A DNA stretch of 64,000 nucleotides from an uncultured Acidobacteriia bacterium (GCA_903851195.1 CAINNJ010000064.1:1-64000), one strand, 5' to 3'. Counted from the first letter of the stretch, positions 41,812-51,199 are shown. Made by a program: numbers and translations. Notes: generated by a model not told the origin, from the sequence alone.

Positions 41812-42063
41812 GCGGAATAAGTTACTCTTCTTATCTGACCTATCACCAGATGCTAAATAAGTTCTATATAGGTACTGCAGGACGTGACACAAACGAACTA
41901 TGTTGACTCGCTCACATAGCCGGACTATCCTGAAACTCAGCACAAAAGCCCGTATTTCTGGAACCTTCTGTCAATGGCCGATACCTTGAATAACCTGTTA
42001 TGCGGATTGCTCTAATCTTACCGGCAACCGCCGGAATTTCCGTGGAAAGGATCCCCGACCTCC
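41812..42063 (+). other. AT-rich leader between antiterminator and sigma54 regulator
   Basis: About 250 bp, unusually AT-rich for the region, with no credible reading frame. It probably holds the promoter of the next gene. I find no GG-N10-GC sigma54 site or clear hairpin-plus-T terminator. Confidence 0.35.
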
Positions 42064-43851
42064 ATGCATTTCCAGCCCCTGAAGAACGCCGGCAAGAATG
42101 AACAAATTATCCTGATTGGACAACTTCCCATCGGAAGCGAGGAGCCTGAAGCGCGCCGTTCGGCTTGCCGCTCCTGTGCAGCGCAAGGGCCGCTTCCGGC
42201 TGCGCGAAACGAGCCGGAAACACCCGCAAAGCCGCTATCGGCGGCCAGGTCCTGCGCGTGTTCCTTAGAAGAATTCGTCCGTTCTCTCGGCTATCGCGTC
42301 CACACAGCCCGGGGCGAAGACAACGTCCTGAGCTTTCTCCGGAACGCGGCCGCCCAGGTCTCAGCGGTTCTCCTGGACGTCGTTGTTCCGCAAAGCCCGG
42401 ACATGCTCCTGCCAGAACGGGCTGATTTGCTCGATTTCGGCGTCGGGCAAGAAGAAATTGAGCAGCAAGAAGTCGGGCAGGAAGAAGTCGCTGCCCTCGG
42501 CGTGCTGCAACGCATCCGGGACCTCGATCCCAAACTGCCGGTAATTGTCCTCTCCGGGCGAGACTCCGCCGCAGAGGCCGTCGCCGCCATGAAGAGCGGA
42601 GCGGCCGATTACCTCTCCAAACCCGTTACACAGGACCAACTGGCCCGAGTGCTGCAGGGCGTTCTGCAGGGCGCACTGCAGAGCCCTCTAAAGGCCGCGT
42701 TCGACAGTCCCCGAATCGGCAGTTCCGGCGGAAAACAAGCCCCCGGCAGACTGGCGCCCCGTGACTCCGGCATGGGCGGCTCCGGAATCGGCCTCAACGG
42801 CGATGGCCACGGTTCCCGGTTTCGCGACTTGCAGTCCAGGGTAAGACAAATTGGCTGGTCCGGCGTTCCGGTCGTCATTCAGGGAGAGACTGGCAGCGGC
42901 AAAGAAGTCCTCGCCCGCGAACTGCACGCCGAGTCCGCGCGCGCCGCCAAGCCCTTCCTCAAATTGAATTGCGCCGCCCTACCTTCCGAACTGGTGGAAA
43001 GCGAACTGTTCGGCTACGAGCGGGGCGCTTTTACCGGCGCCTTCCAGAAGAAACCCGGCATGTTTGAACTCGCCGATGGCGGCACCCTGCTGCTCGATGA
43101 AATCGGCGACATGGACGTTCGGCTGCAAGCCAAGCTGCTGCAGGTTCTGCAGGACCAGGAGTTCCGTCGGGTCGGCGGCAGGGATCTCGTGACCGTGGAT
43201 GTCCGTGTCCTCGCCGCCACGCACCGGGACCTTGAAAATGCCATCCGCGCGGGCACCTTCCGCGAAGACCTCTATTACCGGCTGAGTGTCGTCACGCTCC
43301 ACGTGCCGCCCCTCCGCGAACGCGGTAACGAGGTTCTCCGTCTCGGTGAGTTTCTGATACGGAAGTATTCCGGCGCCGGCACAACGCCACCGTCTCTCAC
43401 ACTCCCTTTACAAAAAGCGATGCTCGCCTACGACTGGCCGGGCAATGTGCGCGAACTGGAAAACTACATGCGCAAACTCGTCATTTTCAACGATCCCGAT
43501 TTCATCGCTTCGGAACTGGAAACCCGCCGCCACCGGAGGGCGGCCACAGAAAACCTCCGCACCGGTCCGCATTCCGAAGCCGCCGGAACGGGCAAAAGCC
43601 ATAGCGTTCCCGTTCTCGAACAGGTCAATCAGGTCAATCGCCGCGCGGAATCGGAGGCGATCCTGGCCGCGCTCAATTCCACCCACTGGAATCGCAAGCA
43701 GGCGGCCATAATCCTCAAAGTGGATTACAAGTCCTTGCTCTATAAAATGAAAAAGCTGGGCATCGACGACAGCCCGGTCCTGTCGCCCGAATCTGCATCG
43801 GAAAAGACTGCGTTGCGACCGGAAACCTCTGTGGCCGCCAACGGGGACTGA
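42064..43851 (+). CDS. Sigma54-dependent response regulator, PrsR-like
   Basis: 595 residues. The N-terminal receiver domain is atypical: the phospho-acceptor Asp in VSAVLLDVVVP is followed by about 35 inserted residues with Glu/Gln-rich repeats (VGQEEIEQQEVGQEEV) before the LPVIVLSGRD strand and the YLSKPV lysine. The AAA+ domain has GETGSGKEV, GAFTGA and LLLDEIGDMD. The Fis-type helix-turn-helix is at about 540-570 (NRKQAAIILKVDYKSLLYKMKKLG). Sigma54 promoters at 45281 and 45629 are probable targets. It resembles PEP-CTERM-box response regulators of exopolysaccharide loci. Confidence 0.92.
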   Translation: MHFQPLKNAGKNEQIILIGQLPIGSEEPEARRSACRSCAAQGPLPAARNEPETPAKPLSAARSCACSLEEFVRSLGYRVHTARGEDNVLSFLRNAAAQVSAVLLDVVVPQSPDMLLPERADLLDFGVGQEEIEQQEVGQEEVAALGVLQRIRDLDPKLPVIVLSGRDSAAEAVAAMKSGAADYLSKPVTQDQLARVLQGVLQGALQSPLKAAFDSPRIGSSGGKQAPGRLAPRDSGMGGSGIGLNGDGHGSRFRDLQSRVRQIGWSGVPVVIQGETGSGKEVLARELHAESARAAKPFLKLNCAALPSELVESELFGYERGAFTGAFQKKPGMFELADGGTLLLDEIGDMDVRLQAKLLQVLQDQEFRRVGGRDLVTVDVRVLAATHRDLENAIRAGTFREDLYYRLSVVTLHVPPLRERGNEVLRLGEFLIRKYSGAGTTPPSLTLPLQKAMLAYDWPGNVRELENYMRKLVIFNDPDFIASELETRRHRRAATENLRTGPHSEAAGTGKSHSVPVLEQVNQVNRRAESEAILAALNSTHWNRKQAAIILKVDYKSLLYKMKKLGIDDSPVLSPESASEKTALRPETSVAANGD

Positions 43852-43938
43852 TCTTTGTCCCCTTCGGTGCCGCGCCGGGCCGCCTGGACCTCGAAGCGGC
43901 TGCGTGCGCCCGGCAAAGCGCTCCGCGGCCGCCTTTCT

Positions 43939-45138
43939 CTACAGAGCGCCGGCCCCGCCCAGCACGGCCCGCGGCGTCTGCAGCAGAATTTTTATGTCGA
44001 GCCAAAGCGACCAGTTTCTCGCATACTCCAGATCCATCCGAACCATCTCGTCGAACCGGACACGGCTTCTTCCTTCCACCTGCCAGAATCCCGTGATGCC
44101 CGGTTTCACCGCAAGCAGCCGCCTCCGATGCCAGGCCTCATAAGACTCGAATTCATATGGCACCGGCGGCCGCGGTCCGACCAGCGACATCTGACCCGCC
44201 AGCACGTTGAAAAACTGCGGCAGCTCATCGAGACTGGTCCGCCGCAAAAAACTGCCTACGGGTGTAATTCGAGGATCGGCCTTGAGCTTGTATAAGGGCG
44301 CCGCGCCGCCCGACACATCCGCGTCCGGCTTATTCTTAATAAAATCTTTGATATAGGCCTCGTGAATGGCATGATCCGTCTTCGCGTACATCGAACGGAA
44401 TTTCAGGAACGTAAAGCTCTTTCCGTACTGACCCATTCGTTTCTGCCGGAACAGAACGGGCCCGCTCGAAGTCAGTTTCACCGCCGCCGCCACCAGAATA
44501 AAGAGAGGCGCCAGCAACACCATCGCCGCCAGGCTTCCCGCAACGTCGAGCCATCGCTTCAGCAGCAAAGAAAACCGTTTTGCCTTTAGTTCCAGCATCA
44601 GATCCGGATACATAGTCGAGACCGCCGCCATCCCGCTTCTCGCGATCTCGCCGTCACTGTCGTTCTCCGGAAACGAATAGAACGAGATCCCGATCTGGCG
44701 GGCATCCGCCTCGCCCAGCCGCTCCCGAAGCCTCTCGCCGACCTTCTCCGATAAAACCCTGACTACCGCGGTCTCCGATAGCGGGATCTCCGTAAAGATC
44801 ACGCCCACCGACGTGCCTTCGCGATACCAGCCCTTGATGTCGGTCTCCCTGGTGGTTTGGAATAAGGCCTCCCGGATCCCGGCGAGCGCTCTGCCCCGCC
44901 GCTCTCCCTTCAGAAGATGCGGCGCATCGAGCAGCATCAGGATCAGTTGCCGCCCCGATCGCTCCGCCCGCATTCGTTCCATGCAGAGCATTCTTGTGAA
45001 CAGGGGCCGGGAGAGCAGTTCCGCGTTGCGTCCGCTCTCGGCCTTGCCTCCACCCTCCGCCTTGCCTCCGCCCTCCGCATTGCCCGGTTCCGCCGTGACC
45101 AGGTTGGGTTGCCGTTGCAGCTTCAGTAAGTTTTGCAA
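43939..45138 (-). CDS. Polyprenyl glycosylphosphotransferase (sugar-1-phosphate transferase)
   Basis: 399 residues. The N-terminus has a short GGGKAEGGGKAE repeat, then a degenerate GGDEF-like domain (about 45-180). A transmembrane hairpin (VAGSLAAMVLLAPLFILVAAAV) and the WcaJ/ExoY catalytic region follow: FRQKRMGQYGKSFTFLKFRSM, DELPQFFNVLAGQMSLVGPRP, VKPGITGFWQVEGRS. It transfers the first hexose-1-phosphate to undecaprenyl phosphate at the inner membrane, initiating repeat-unit assembly. It is oriented opposite to the rest of the locus. Confidence 0.92.
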   Translation of the reverse strand: MQNLLKLQRQPNLVTAEPGNAEGGGKAEGGGKAESGRNAELLSRPLFTRMLCMERMRAERSGRQLILMLLDAPHLLKGERRGRALAGIREALFQTTRETDIKGWYREGTSVGVIFTEIPLSETAVVRVLSEKVGERLRERLGEADARQIGISFYSFPENDSDGEIARSGMAAVSTMYPDLMLELKAKRFSLLLKRWLDVAGSLAAMVLLAPLFILVAAAVKLTSSGPVLFRQKRMGQYGKSFTFLKFRSMYAKTDHAIHEAYIKDFIKNKPDADVSGGAAPLYKLKADPRITPVGSFLRRTSLDELPQFFNVLAGQMSLVGPRPPVPYEFESYEAWHRRRLLAVKPGITGFWQVEGRSRVRFDEMVRMDLEYARNWSLWLDIKILLQTPRAVLGGAGAL

Positions 45139-45280
45139 TTTTTTGCGCCTTGATTAGGAATTACAGGTCCGGGAGATGCCGCCGCCTGGTCCGCCCCGGG
45201 GACTTCCGCTCCGACAGCGACGCACCTGCCCCACACGCCAGTAACGGGTGCTTGGTGGCCGCACGGCATCTTTGTCCAGG

Positions 45281-45296
45281 TGGCAGTCTACATGCA
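45281..45296 (+). promoter_or_regulatory. Sigma54 promoter 1 (possible sRNA or leader promoter)
   Basis: TGGCAGTCTACATGCA matches TGGCAC-N5-TTGCA in 9 of 11 fixed positions, with exact GG-N10-GC spacing. No gene starts within 500 bp downstream. Confidence 0.6.
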
Positions 45297-45628
45297 CTTT
45301 TGCTTCCATGCTGCCTCGTTCGGAGACCGGCCATTCTTCAGGAATTCAGGGCTCGCGCGCTCTCTTGTCACCGGAAGGGCCGGACGAAAGTAAGAGGTTT
45401 GGTGACTTATCCAGAAGAATGGGACTTCTCTTTCCCGGCTCTTACGGGAGATGACTTCCGGTTCGCATCAGGCAGAGTCAGCCGCCTTCCGCGGAGCTTC
45501 GGAACGGTGTTCCGATATGAGACCTTGGTCCCATTAATCGGAAGAAAGTGAAACTCTTCAGTACCAACCGAACAGCCTCATTTTGGCCCTTTTCAAGCAA
45601 ACACAAGGCTTATAGATTCCGTCTGCTT

Positions 45629-45644
45629 TGGCACGCTGACTGCA
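45629..45644 (+). promoter_or_regulatory. Sigma54 promoter 2 of the exopolysaccharide operon
   Basis: TGGCACGCTGACTGCA has a perfect -24 box and a near-perfect -12 box at correct spacing. Transcription would begin near 45655, leaving an approximately 200-nt leader before the first gene at 45855. A sigma54 activator is encoded 2 kb upstream. Confidence 0.8.
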
Positions 45645-45694
45645 ACCAGTTCAGCGTCCCGGCGTTACAGAGAGTACCCGGTTGGGGCTAAAAG

Positions 45695-45707
45695 GGCGGC
45701 AGCCTGC
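45695..45707 (+). promoter_or_regulatory. ops-like element in the exopolysaccharide leader
   Basis: GGCGGCAGCCTGC matches the RfaH ops consensus GGCGGTAGCGTGC at 11 of 13 bases and lies about 40 nt after the predicted start. The T that RfaH contacts is C here. The NusG paralogue at 41179 is the candidate ligand. Confidence 0.4.
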
Positions 45708-45854
45708 CTTCTTAGAGATCACTCAGCCGAACGCGTCTTCTTTGCCCGCCGCACTTTGCGGGCCGGCAACCATCCCTCTCTCGGGTTCCTGGCAACACCG
45801 GCTGATCCAGTCACTACTCATTCCGGCAATCTCTTCCTAAAAAGGCATTCGTAA

Positions 45855-46856
45855 ATGATCAGAACAGCGGTTATCGGTTACGGTTATTGGGGCCCGCGCA
45901 TTGTCAGAAATTTCTCCGCCGCAAAGGACTGCAAGGTCGTGGCGATCTGCGATAAGAGCCCCTCGGCGCTGCAGAGAGCGGCACGCGATTTTCCCGGCGT
46001 GAAGGTCGATGGCGATCTCGATGCGGTGATTTCCTGTCCGGATGTGGATGCCGTGGCAGTCGTCACGCCGGTCTGGACGCATTTCGAACTCGCCGAGAAG
46101 GCACTTCGAAACGGCAAGCACGTATTTGTCGAGAAGCCCTTCACGTCGACCTCGCAGCAGGCGGAGATCCTCGTCGAACTGGCCGAGAGCCGGAATCTCC
46201 GGATCATGGTCGACCACACGTTTCTGTTCACCGGCGCCGTGCGCCGCATCCGTGAGATGGTCGCGGAGGGCACGCTCGGGAAGCTCTATTACTACGATTC
46301 AACGCGGGTCAATCTCGGCCTTTTCCAGCACGACGTGAATGTCATCTGGGATCTGGCGCCCCACGATCTGTCCATCGTGGATCATCTGACCGACAACGCG
46401 CCGCAGTTCGTGACGGCGAGCGGGCAGAGCCACCTGAACGGCCTCGAGGACGTCGCCTACATCACCGTATATTACGGCGACCGCATGATGGCGCATATCA
46501 ATGTGAACTGGCTGTCCCCGGTGAAGGTCCGGACCACGCTGATCGGCGGCGAAAAGAAGATGCTGGTCTGGAACGACCTCGAAGCCGACGAGAAGCTCCG
46601 CGTCTATGACAAAGGCGTGTCCATCACCAGCGGCCAGAACCTGTACGACTTGCTGGTCAGCTACCGTTCGGGCGATATGTGGGCGCCACGCATCGAGCAG
46701 AACGAGGCGCTCGCGGCGGAAACCAACTACTTTGTCGAGTGCGTTTCCAACAGCCAGCGGCCTTTCAACGACGGCCTCGCCGGTTTGCGCATCGTCCGGC
46801 TGCTCGAAGCGGCCGACAAGTCGCTGAAGAACCGCGGCATCCCGGTGCAGCTATGA
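45855..46856 (+). CDS. Gfo/Idh/MocA oxidoreductase, WlbA-like UDP-sugar 3-dehydrogenase
   Basis: 333 residues. The Rossmann fold begins TAVIGYGYWGPRIVRNF, and the catalytic-region EKPFTSTSQQAE and HTFLFTGAVRRI are characteristic of WlbA-type enzymes. AAAAAGG lies 8 nt upstream of the ATG. It would oxidise C3 of a UDP-amino sugar acid, the first step towards a 3-acetamido sugar. The stop overlaps the acetyltransferase start (ATGA), and the aminotransferase follows. It is the first gene behind the 45629 sigma54 promoter. Confidence 0.88.
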   Translation: MIRTAVIGYGYWGPRIVRNFSAAKDCKVVAICDKSPSALQRAARDFPGVKVDGDLDAVISCPDVDAVAVVTPVWTHFELAEKALRNGKHVFVEKPFTSTSQQAEILVELAESRNLRIMVDHTFLFTGAVRRIREMVAEGTLGKLYYYDSTRVNLGLFQHDVNVIWDLAPHDLSIVDHLTDNAPQFVTASGQSHLNGLEDVAYITVYYGDRMMAHINVNWLSPVKVRTTLIGGEKKMLVWNDLEADEKLRVYDKGVSITSGQNLYDLLVSYRSGDMWAPRIEQNEALAAETNYFVECVSNSQRPFNDGLAGLRIVRLLEAADKSLKNRGIPVQL

Positions 46857-47365
46857 ACAGCTTCCTCGCGGTCGCGCCGGATGTCGTCCTCGGCCAGGAC
46901 GTCCGTCTGTCGAAGTTCATCAACCTGTACGGCTGCCGCATCGGCGACGAAACGAAAATCGGCGCTTTCGTGGAGATTCAGAAGAATGTCGAGGTCGGCA
47001 GGCGCTGTAAGATCTCGAGCCACACCTTTATCTGCGAGGGCGTCACCATCGAAGACAACGTCTTCGTGGGCCACGGCGTCACCTTCATCAACGACATGTA
47101 CCCCAGGGCGACCACGGCGGGTGGCGAATTGCAGACCGAAAGTGACTGGAAGGTCGCTCCCACCGTGGTCCGGAGGGGCGCTTCAATCGGTTCGGGAGCC
47201 ACCATTCTCGCCCATGTCTCGATCGGCGAAGAGGCCATTGTCGGGGCCGGCAGCGTGGTCACCAAAGACGTTCCGCCCCGTTGCATTGTCGCCGGCAACC
47301 CCGCCCGCGTCATCCGTCAAATCCCCCGTGAAAGTGCACAAGGAGCACGACATGAATATGCCTGA
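46853..47365 (+). CDS. Left-handed beta-helix N-acetyltransferase, WlbB-like
   Basis: 170 residues from ATG 46853, coupled to the previous stop. Hexapeptide repeats (VVLGQDVRLSKFINLYGCRIGDETKIG, ISSHTFICEGVTIEDNVFVGHGV, SIGSGATILAHVSIGEEAIVGAGSVV) form the acetyl-CoA-binding beta-helix. The NDMYPR segment is typical of WlbB. It would acetylate the 3-amino group made by the neighbouring dehydrogenase/aminotransferase pair. Confidence 0.88.
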   Translation: MNSFLAVAPDVVLGQDVRLSKFINLYGCRIGDETKIGAFVEIQKNVEVGRRCKISSHTFICEGVTIEDNVFVGHGVTFINDMYPRATTAGGELQTESDWKVAPTVVRRGASIGSGATILAHVSIGEEAIVGAGSVVTKDVPPRCIVAGNPARVIRQIPRESAQGARHEYA

Positions 47366-48602
47366 AAAGCTTCCGTTTTTAGACCTGATCACGCCCCACC
47401 GTGAGCTCCGCGACGAGTTGTGCGCAAGTTTCGGGCGCGCGCTTGAGGGTGGTGCGTTCGTCGGCGGGGCCGCCGTCGAGAGTTTCGAGCGGGAATTCGC
47501 CGCCTTCTGCGATGCCAGATATGGCGTCGGTGTCGCGAGCGGCACCGACGCGCTGCGGTTCGCCATCATGGCAGCCGGCGTTCGCAAAGACAGCATCGTC
47601 GTCACGGTGCCGAACTCGTTTATCGCCACCGGCGAGGCTATCTCGCAGGCGGGCTGCCTCATCGACTTTGTCGATATCGATGAACAGACGTACAACATGG
47701 ACCCGGCCAGACTGCGCGAGTACCTCGAAGAAGCCTGTGCCGTTGATTCCGCCACCGGCGAACTGATCAACAAGCGGCTCAACCGGCCCGTCGGCGCGAT
47801 CATTCCGGTGCATCTCTACGGACAGACCGCGGACATGGATCCAGTCCTCGACCTGGCCGAACGCTACGGTCTCGTGGTCATCGAGGATGCCTGTCAGGCC
47901 CACGGCGCGGAATACTTTTCCGTCCGGCGCCAGAGGTGGATGAAGGCCGGTTCCATGGGTCACGCCGCGGCTTTCAGCTTTTATCCGGGCAAGAATCTCG
48001 GCGCCTGCGGCGAAGGCGGCGCGGTCACGACCAACGATCCCGAAATCGCGAAAACCACCCGTATGCTGCGCGATCACGGCCAGAGCCAGAAGTACTTCCA
48101 TGAAATGGAAGGCTTCAACGGGCGTCTCGATGCCGTGCAGGCCGGCTTTCTGCAGATCAAACTGCGCCATCTGACGAAGTGGAATGAGGAAAGGCAACAG
48201 GCCGCGGGCCGTTACAAGTCGCTGTTCTCCGAGTCGGGCGCCACGCTCCTCGCGCCGTTCGCGCCCGACTGGGCCAATTGCGTCTGGCACTTGTTCGTGG
48301 TTCGCGTGCCCGATCGCCACGGGCTCATCAAACACCTGAATGACGCCGGCATCGGAACGGGAATTCACTATCCCATTCCGCTCCACCTGCAGAACGCATA
48401 CCGGTCGCTGGGTTACCAGGAGGGAGACTTTCCCGTCAGCGAGCGCGTCTGTGCCGAGATTCTGTCCCTGCCCATGTTCCCGGGTCTTCGTCCCGATCAG
48501 CAGGAACGCGTTGTGCGGGAAGTCGGCGCTTTTCTTTCAGGCGGCGATTCGCTTGCCGATCGCGCCGCGGCCGAAGGCCTGAAGCTCGCCCTTACTAACT
48601 GA
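47352..48602 (+). CDS. DegT/DnrJ/EryC1 (WlbC-like) PLP aminotransferase
   Basis: 416 residues from ATG 47352 with AGGAG just upstream, overlapping the acetyltransferase by 14 nt. Motifs are ASGTDALRFAI, IEDACQAHGAEY and the PLP-binding Lys in AFSFYPGKNLGACGEGG. It transfers an amino group to the C3 keto sugar produced by the WlbA-like enzyme. The three-gene set makes a 3-acetamido-sugar nucleotide for the exopolysaccharide. A C-terminal tail of about 25 residues is longer than usual. Confidence 0.9.
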   Translation: MNMPEKLPFLDLITPHRELRDELCASFGRALEGGAFVGGAAVESFEREFAAFCDARYGVGVASGTDALRFAIMAAGVRKDSIVVTVPNSFIATGEAISQAGCLIDFVDIDEQTYNMDPARLREYLEEACAVDSATGELINKRLNRPVGAIIPVHLYGQTADMDPVLDLAERYGLVVIEDACQAHGAEYFSVRRQRWMKAGSMGHAAAFSFYPGKNLGACGEGGAVTTNDPEIAKTTRMLRDHGQSQKYFHEMEGFNGRLDAVQAGFLQIKLRHLTKWNEERQQAAGRYKSLFSESGATLLAPFAPDWANCVWHLFVVRVPDRHGLIKHLNDAGIGTGIHYPIPLHLQNAYRSLGYQEGDFPVSERVCAEILSLPMFPGLRPDQQERVVREVGAFLSGGDSLADRAAAEGLKLALTN

Positions 48603-48618
48603 TCCCTCCCGAACATCC

Positions 48619-49461
48619 ATGATCGCGTTCCGTTCCGACCGCCTGGCCACGCTGTATCTTTTTCATCCGCTGCAAAAGTTGCCGCGCCGCGGACCCGCCG
48701 CGAAAAAGATCCCGATCCTCATGTATCACGGAATCCGGGACGGCGAAAGCCAGGCACGCCACCCCTACTTCCGGACCACCACAACGCCGGCGGTCTTCGC
48801 GTGGCAGATCGGGTACCTTGCGCGAAGCGGCTACCAGAGCGTCCGTCCCGACGAGGCTGCCGCGCTCCTGCTCCGGCCGGAGCGCGGCCCGGCCAAACCG
48901 GTCGTCATCACGTTCGATGACGGGCTGCAGGATTTCTACACTGCCGCCCTTCCGGTTCTCCGCAAATACGGGATGTCCGCCACCGTCTATCTGCCGACCG
49001 CGTGCATCGGCCAGACCGCGCGCAAGTTCCACGGCAGAGACTGCATGACCTGGGCGCAGGTACGCGACTCGCACCGGGAAGGGATCGCTTTCGGCTCCCA
49101 CACGGTCACGCATCCGCAGCTAAAGGCCCTTGCGGACGGCGCGATCCGCCGGGAACTGGAAGACTCGAAAAAAACCCTCGAAGACGAACTGGGAGCGCCC
49201 GTCAGTTCGTTCTCGTATCCATATGCCTTCCCCGAAACCGACATTCCCTTTCGGTCCCGGCTCCGGGCCATGCTGGAAGAGACAGGTTATCGCGATGGGG
49301 TATCGACCATCATCGGCACCGCCGGCCGCCGCAACGACCCGTACTTCCTTCGGCGGATTCCCGTCAACGCCTGGGATGACATTCGGCTGTTTCAGGCCAA
49401 GCTCGAAGGCGGTTATGACTGGTTACGATCGCTACAATATCTCTCCAAATTGGTATCTTAA
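48619..49461 (+). CDS. Polysaccharide deacetylase (NodB/CE4 family)
   Basis: 280 residues. The CE4 motifs are ILMYHGI, the catalytic VITFDDGLQDFY and the zinc-binding HTVTHPQ, followed by SYPYAF. There is no clear signal peptide, so it may be cytoplasmic or membrane-associated. It lies 16 nt after the aminotransferase and probably removes N- or O-acetyl groups from the repeat unit or polymer. It resembles exosortase-associated deacetylases but lacks a diagnostic feature for that subgroup. Confidence 0.88.
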   Translation: MIAFRSDRLATLYLFHPLQKLPRRGPAAKKIPILMYHGIRDGESQARHPYFRTTTTPAVFAWQIGYLARSGYQSVRPDEAAALLLRPERGPAKPVVITFDDGLQDFYTAALPVLRKYGMSATVYLPTACIGQTARKFHGRDCMTWAQVRDSHREGIAFGSHTVTHPQLKALADGAIRRELEDSKKTLEDELGAPVSSFSYPYAFPETDIPFRSRLRAMLEETGYRDGVSTIIGTAGRRNDPYFLRRIPVNAWDDIRLFQAKLEGGYDWLRSLQYLSKLVS

Positions 49462-49606
49462 AGCTCAATTGTCGGCACTTTGGAGGAGTTTTTGTAGTTG
49501 TCACTGGCGAAATCTTCGTACACCGCAGTCAAGTGGGTTGGCTGTCCGGCAGCGGCATGCCTATACTCGCTGAAGAGAATCCTTTCGAGTTGCCCTCAAC
49601 GTAACG

Positions 49607-51199
49607 ATGATCAACAAAATCACATCATTGGGCCTGCCGCGCCGACGCGGGTTCCGTACCCGCATGCTGGTTTCGCCGGCATTCCTGACCATCTGCCTCG
49701 CGGGTGCATCCGCGGCGAACGCCAAAGATTTCTATATCGCGCAGACGCCCGCGGGAACAGGCACCGGACAGAACTGCGCCAATGCGCTCTCTTACTCATT
49801 CTTCAATACGTCGGCCAACTGGGGGGCCGGGGCCACGCAGATTTCTCCGGGCTCCACCGTGCATCTCTGCGGTGTGTTCAACGCCCCGGCAGGCGCCTCC
49901 GGCTTCCTCCGCTTTGCCTCGGGCGGCAGCAGCGGCAACCCCGTCACGCTTCTGTTTGAGAGTGGCGCGATCCTGCAGGCGCCCTACTTCGGTGCGAGCG
50001 GGGGAGCCATCGACACGGCGGGGAACGCTTTCGTCACGATCGACGGCGGCTCCGGCGGCATCGTGCGCAACACGCTCAACGGCTCAGCGGGCGCAGTCTG
50101 CCCTGGCGGGCCCTGCACCAGCCAGCAGGACTCCCTGGCGATCAGCATGATCGACTGCCAGAACTGCACGGTCCGTAATCTCTCCATCGCCTCCATGTAC
50201 GTCCATGCGTCTCTTTCCGATACGGCCGACCACGGTGTGTACTCGCTGCGGATCATCGACGGGAACAATGTGACGATCGGCCCGGCCAATACGATCACGG
50301 ATTGCCGCTGGTGCGTCTTCTATGCCTACGGCAAGCAGGACACAAACCTGACCATCGCAGGCAACACGATCGCCAATGCCCAACATGGCATGGCGATTGG
50401 CAACAACGGCGGCACTCTGAACGGGGTGGCCGTTCATGACAACACCATCCACGACTGGACGAACTGGGACGACAGCGCCGATACCAACCATCAGAACGCA
50501 CTCCACATCTGGGCCGTTGGCGGGGGCGTGATTTCGAATTTTTCGTTCTATAACAATTACCTGTACGGCGACATGGGAATTCATGCCACCGCAATGCTGT
50601 TTATCGAGCAGAATGGCGGCGGCGTCATCAGTTCGCCGCTCGTCTACAACAACATTTTCGATTCCACCAGTGCCGCCCACGCGCCGGGAAACGGCCTCCT
50701 GTATTCCCAGGCCGGAAGTTGCGGTTTGTACAACAACGTGTTCCGAACGGCGACCAGCGCCAGCGCCACCATCGGTGTCGATCTGGCCGCATCCGGCTGC
50801 ACACTCGAAAACAATGTCTTCGAAAACATCTGGGTGGCCGTTTACCTCGAAGCCGGCAACTCCCTGACGTCCGATTTCAACGATTATTTTCAGATCGGCA
50901 ACTGGGATTATCGGGGGAGCTTTGAAGGCTCTTTCGCGGCCTGGAGTTCCGCCTGTGGTTGTGACGCTCACGCCATCACGGCAGATCCCGCGCTCAATAC
51001 GGCGTTCCAGCCCGCCGCGGGCTCGCCGGTTATCGGCAAGGGGACGAACCTGTCCGGCCTGGGAATTCCGAATCTCAATCTCGACAAAGCCGGTGTGGCG
51101 CGTGGCGCAGCCTGGGACATGGGCGCTTTCGCCTTCTCCGGCGGAGCCCCGGCAGTCGCTCCCGCGCCACCGACCAATCTGACCGTTTCCATCCAGTAG
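49607..51199 (+). CDS. Secreted right-handed beta-helix protein
   Basis: 530 residues. A signal peptide (basic start, hydrophobic core LVSPAFLTICLAGASA, cleavage near ANA-KDF) is followed by parallel beta-helix repeats rich in Asn/Gly (TVRNLSI, NVTIGPANTI, NLTIAGNTI, NGVAVHDNTIHDW). Ten or more cysteines suggest disulfides. Such proteins are lyases/epimerases or polysaccharide-binding factors. No catalytic residue set was identified. Within an exopolysaccharide operon it may trim or modify the polymer outside the cell. Confidence 0.82.
   Translation: MINKITSLGLPRRRGFRTRMLVSPAFLTICLAGASAANAKDFYIAQTPAGTGTGQNCANALSYSFFNTSANWGAGATQISPGSTVHLCGVFNAPAGASGFLRFASGGSSGNPVTLLFESGAILQAPYFGASGGAIDTAGNAFVTIDGGSGGIVRNTLNGSAGAVCPGGPCTSQQDSLAISMIDCQNCTVRNLSIASMYVHASLSDTADHGVYSLRIIDGNNVTIGPANTITDCRWCVFYAYGKQDTNLTIAGNTIANAQHGMAIGNNGGTLNGVAVHDNTIHDWTNWDDSADTNHQNALHIWAVGGGVISNFSFYNNYLYGDMGIHATAMLFIEQNGGGVISSPLVYNNIFDSTSAAHAPGNGLLYSQAGSCGLYNNVFRTATSASATIGVDLAASGCTLENNVFENIWVAVYLEAGNSLTSDFNDYFQIGNWDYRGSFEGSFAAWSSACGCDAHAITADPALNTAFQPAAGSPVIGKGTNLSGLGIPNLNLDKAGVARGAAWDMGAFAFSGGAPAVAPAPPTNLTVSIQ

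Larger units (their letters stand above)
45139..45854. other. 716-bp intergenic region with two sigma54 promoters and a long leader
   Basis: No convincing gene is seen. Weak frames of up to 133 codons lack ribosome sites and resemble no protein. The region contains two plus-strand GG-N10-GC promoters (45281 and 45629), an ops-like element (45695) and a small GC hairpin near 45743-45762. The first promoter has no obvious coding target, so a small RNA or an extended leader is possible. Confidence 0.55.

Noticed and set aside
45150-45551. 133-codon plus-strand frame in the 716-bp gap
   Set aside because: No ribosome site, no hydrophobic or domain pattern, and it spans a sigma54 promoter.
49540-49560. 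GG-N10-GC sigma54-like match before the beta-helix gene
   Set aside because: The -12 box (CAGCG) is poor and the spacing match alone is expected by chance in this GC-rich sequence.
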